A stretch of 5,561 nt of DNA, taken from NCBI GenBank assembly GCA_020847555.1, contig JADLBT010000199.1, positions 1 through 5,561 on the forward strand, written 5' to 3'. The notes beneath the pieces were generated by a model. That model was not told where the DNA came from, ran no database searches, and saw nothing but the letters and a program-made list of their open reading frames with translations. This document shows positions 5,282 through 5,561 of this stretch, one piece after another. Numbering within the stretch: position 1 is the stretch's first letter; every line of letters starts with the position of its first letter. The stretch comes from Gemmataceae bacterium (lineage in GTDB: Bacteria; Planctomycetota; Planctomycetia; Gemmatales; Gemmataceae). The position numbers and the translations under genes were made by a program.

Positions 5282-5561
5282 ATGCCCGTGATCAGAGACG
5301 AGTTGAAGCGGCTCGTTGAAGCCGCGATCCAGCAGGCGATGGAGCGGGGAACGCTCCCCTCCGTCCCGATCCCCGAGGTGGTGCTGGAGCACCCGGCCCG
5401 CTCGGAGCAGGGCGACTTCGCGACGAACATCGCGATGCGCCTGCAGAAGGCCGTCGGGAAGCCGCCGCGCGAGGTGGCCGGCGCCATCACGCACCACCTG
5501 GAGCTGCCGGCGTCGGTGTCCGCCGTGCAGGTGGCCGGGCCGGGCTTCATCAACTTCTTCC
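5282..5561 (+). CDS. argS: Arginyl-tRNA synthetase (N-terminal part, runs off right edge)
   Basis: This cytoplasmic class I enzyme charges tRNA-Arg with arginine. Ninety-three codons are present. They cover the N-terminal additional domain characteristic of ArgRS, which contacts the tRNA D-loop. SEQGDFATNIAMRLQKAVGK (41-60) is the family block usually seen as H/QGDFATNIA, followed by PPREVAGAI and the strongly conserved VAGPGFINF (84-92). The HIGH-type signature and catalytic domain lie beyond the edge. ATG 5282 is preceded by GGGGAG at 5272-5277, only 4 nt away. A GTG at 5288 in the same frame has better spacing and would shorten the product by two residues. The gene follows the glycosidase unit after 222 nt and two hairpins, so it is probably transcribed separately. 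Confidence 0.93.
   Translation, partial: MPVIRDELKRLVEAAIQQAMERGTLPSVPIPEVVLEHPARSEQGDFATNIAMRLQKAVGKPPREVAGAITHHLELPASVSAVQVAGPGFINFF

Noticed and set aside
3908..5497. 529-aa open frame on the minus strand opposite the lipoprotein gene and argS start
   Set aside because: It crosses the 17-bp hairpin and overlaps two well-supported plus-strand genes. Its composition is that of an antisense shadow.

Overview
The window is GC-rich DNA with a strong preference for G or C at third codon positions. It looks like a Chloroflexota chromosome, perhaps of the Thermomicrobia/Sphaerobacter type. This assignment is an inference from three things: the GreA variant, the greA-lysS gene order, and a secreted protein whose N-terminal module I associate with that phylum. 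There are no mobile elements, CRISPR arrays or recognisable RNA genes.

Layout: (1) On the minus strand, greA (675-1142) is followed after 249 nt by the 5' part of lysS (1-425, running off the left edge). The gap between them holds inverted repeats but no T-box motif. (2) A 470-nt divergent intergenic region (1143-1612) carries a near-consensus sigma-70-type promoter for greA on the minus strand (TTGACA-N17-GATAAT) and a plus-strand promoter (TTGTGG-N17-TATAAT) for the next gene. The plus promoter is straddled by an 8-bp inverted repeat. (3) Two tandem plus-strand genes (1613-3691 and 3779-5059) encode extracytoplasmic proteins with homologous clan GH-A (TIM-barrel) glycoside-hydrolase domains. 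The first is a 692-aa secreted protein with a duplicated N-terminal module, a low-complexity linker and then the barrel. The second is a 426-aa lipoprotein with a Pro/Ala-rich tether, the barrel and a Ser-Pro tail. (4) Two hairpins, one with a perfect 17-bp stem, close this unit. (5) argS begins at 5282 and runs off the right edge.

The housekeeping genes (transcript-cleavage factor GreA, lysyl- and arginyl-tRNA synthetases) serve transcription and translation. The glycosidase pair is a self-contained secretory unit between them, probably one transcript. It is best read as a soluble and a membrane-tethered enzyme acting on related extracellular polysaccharide. The substrate cannot be deduced from sequence alone. 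The most interesting parts are the paralogous pair with different localisation, the duplicated N-terminal module of unknown function, and the operator-like repeat over the promoter.
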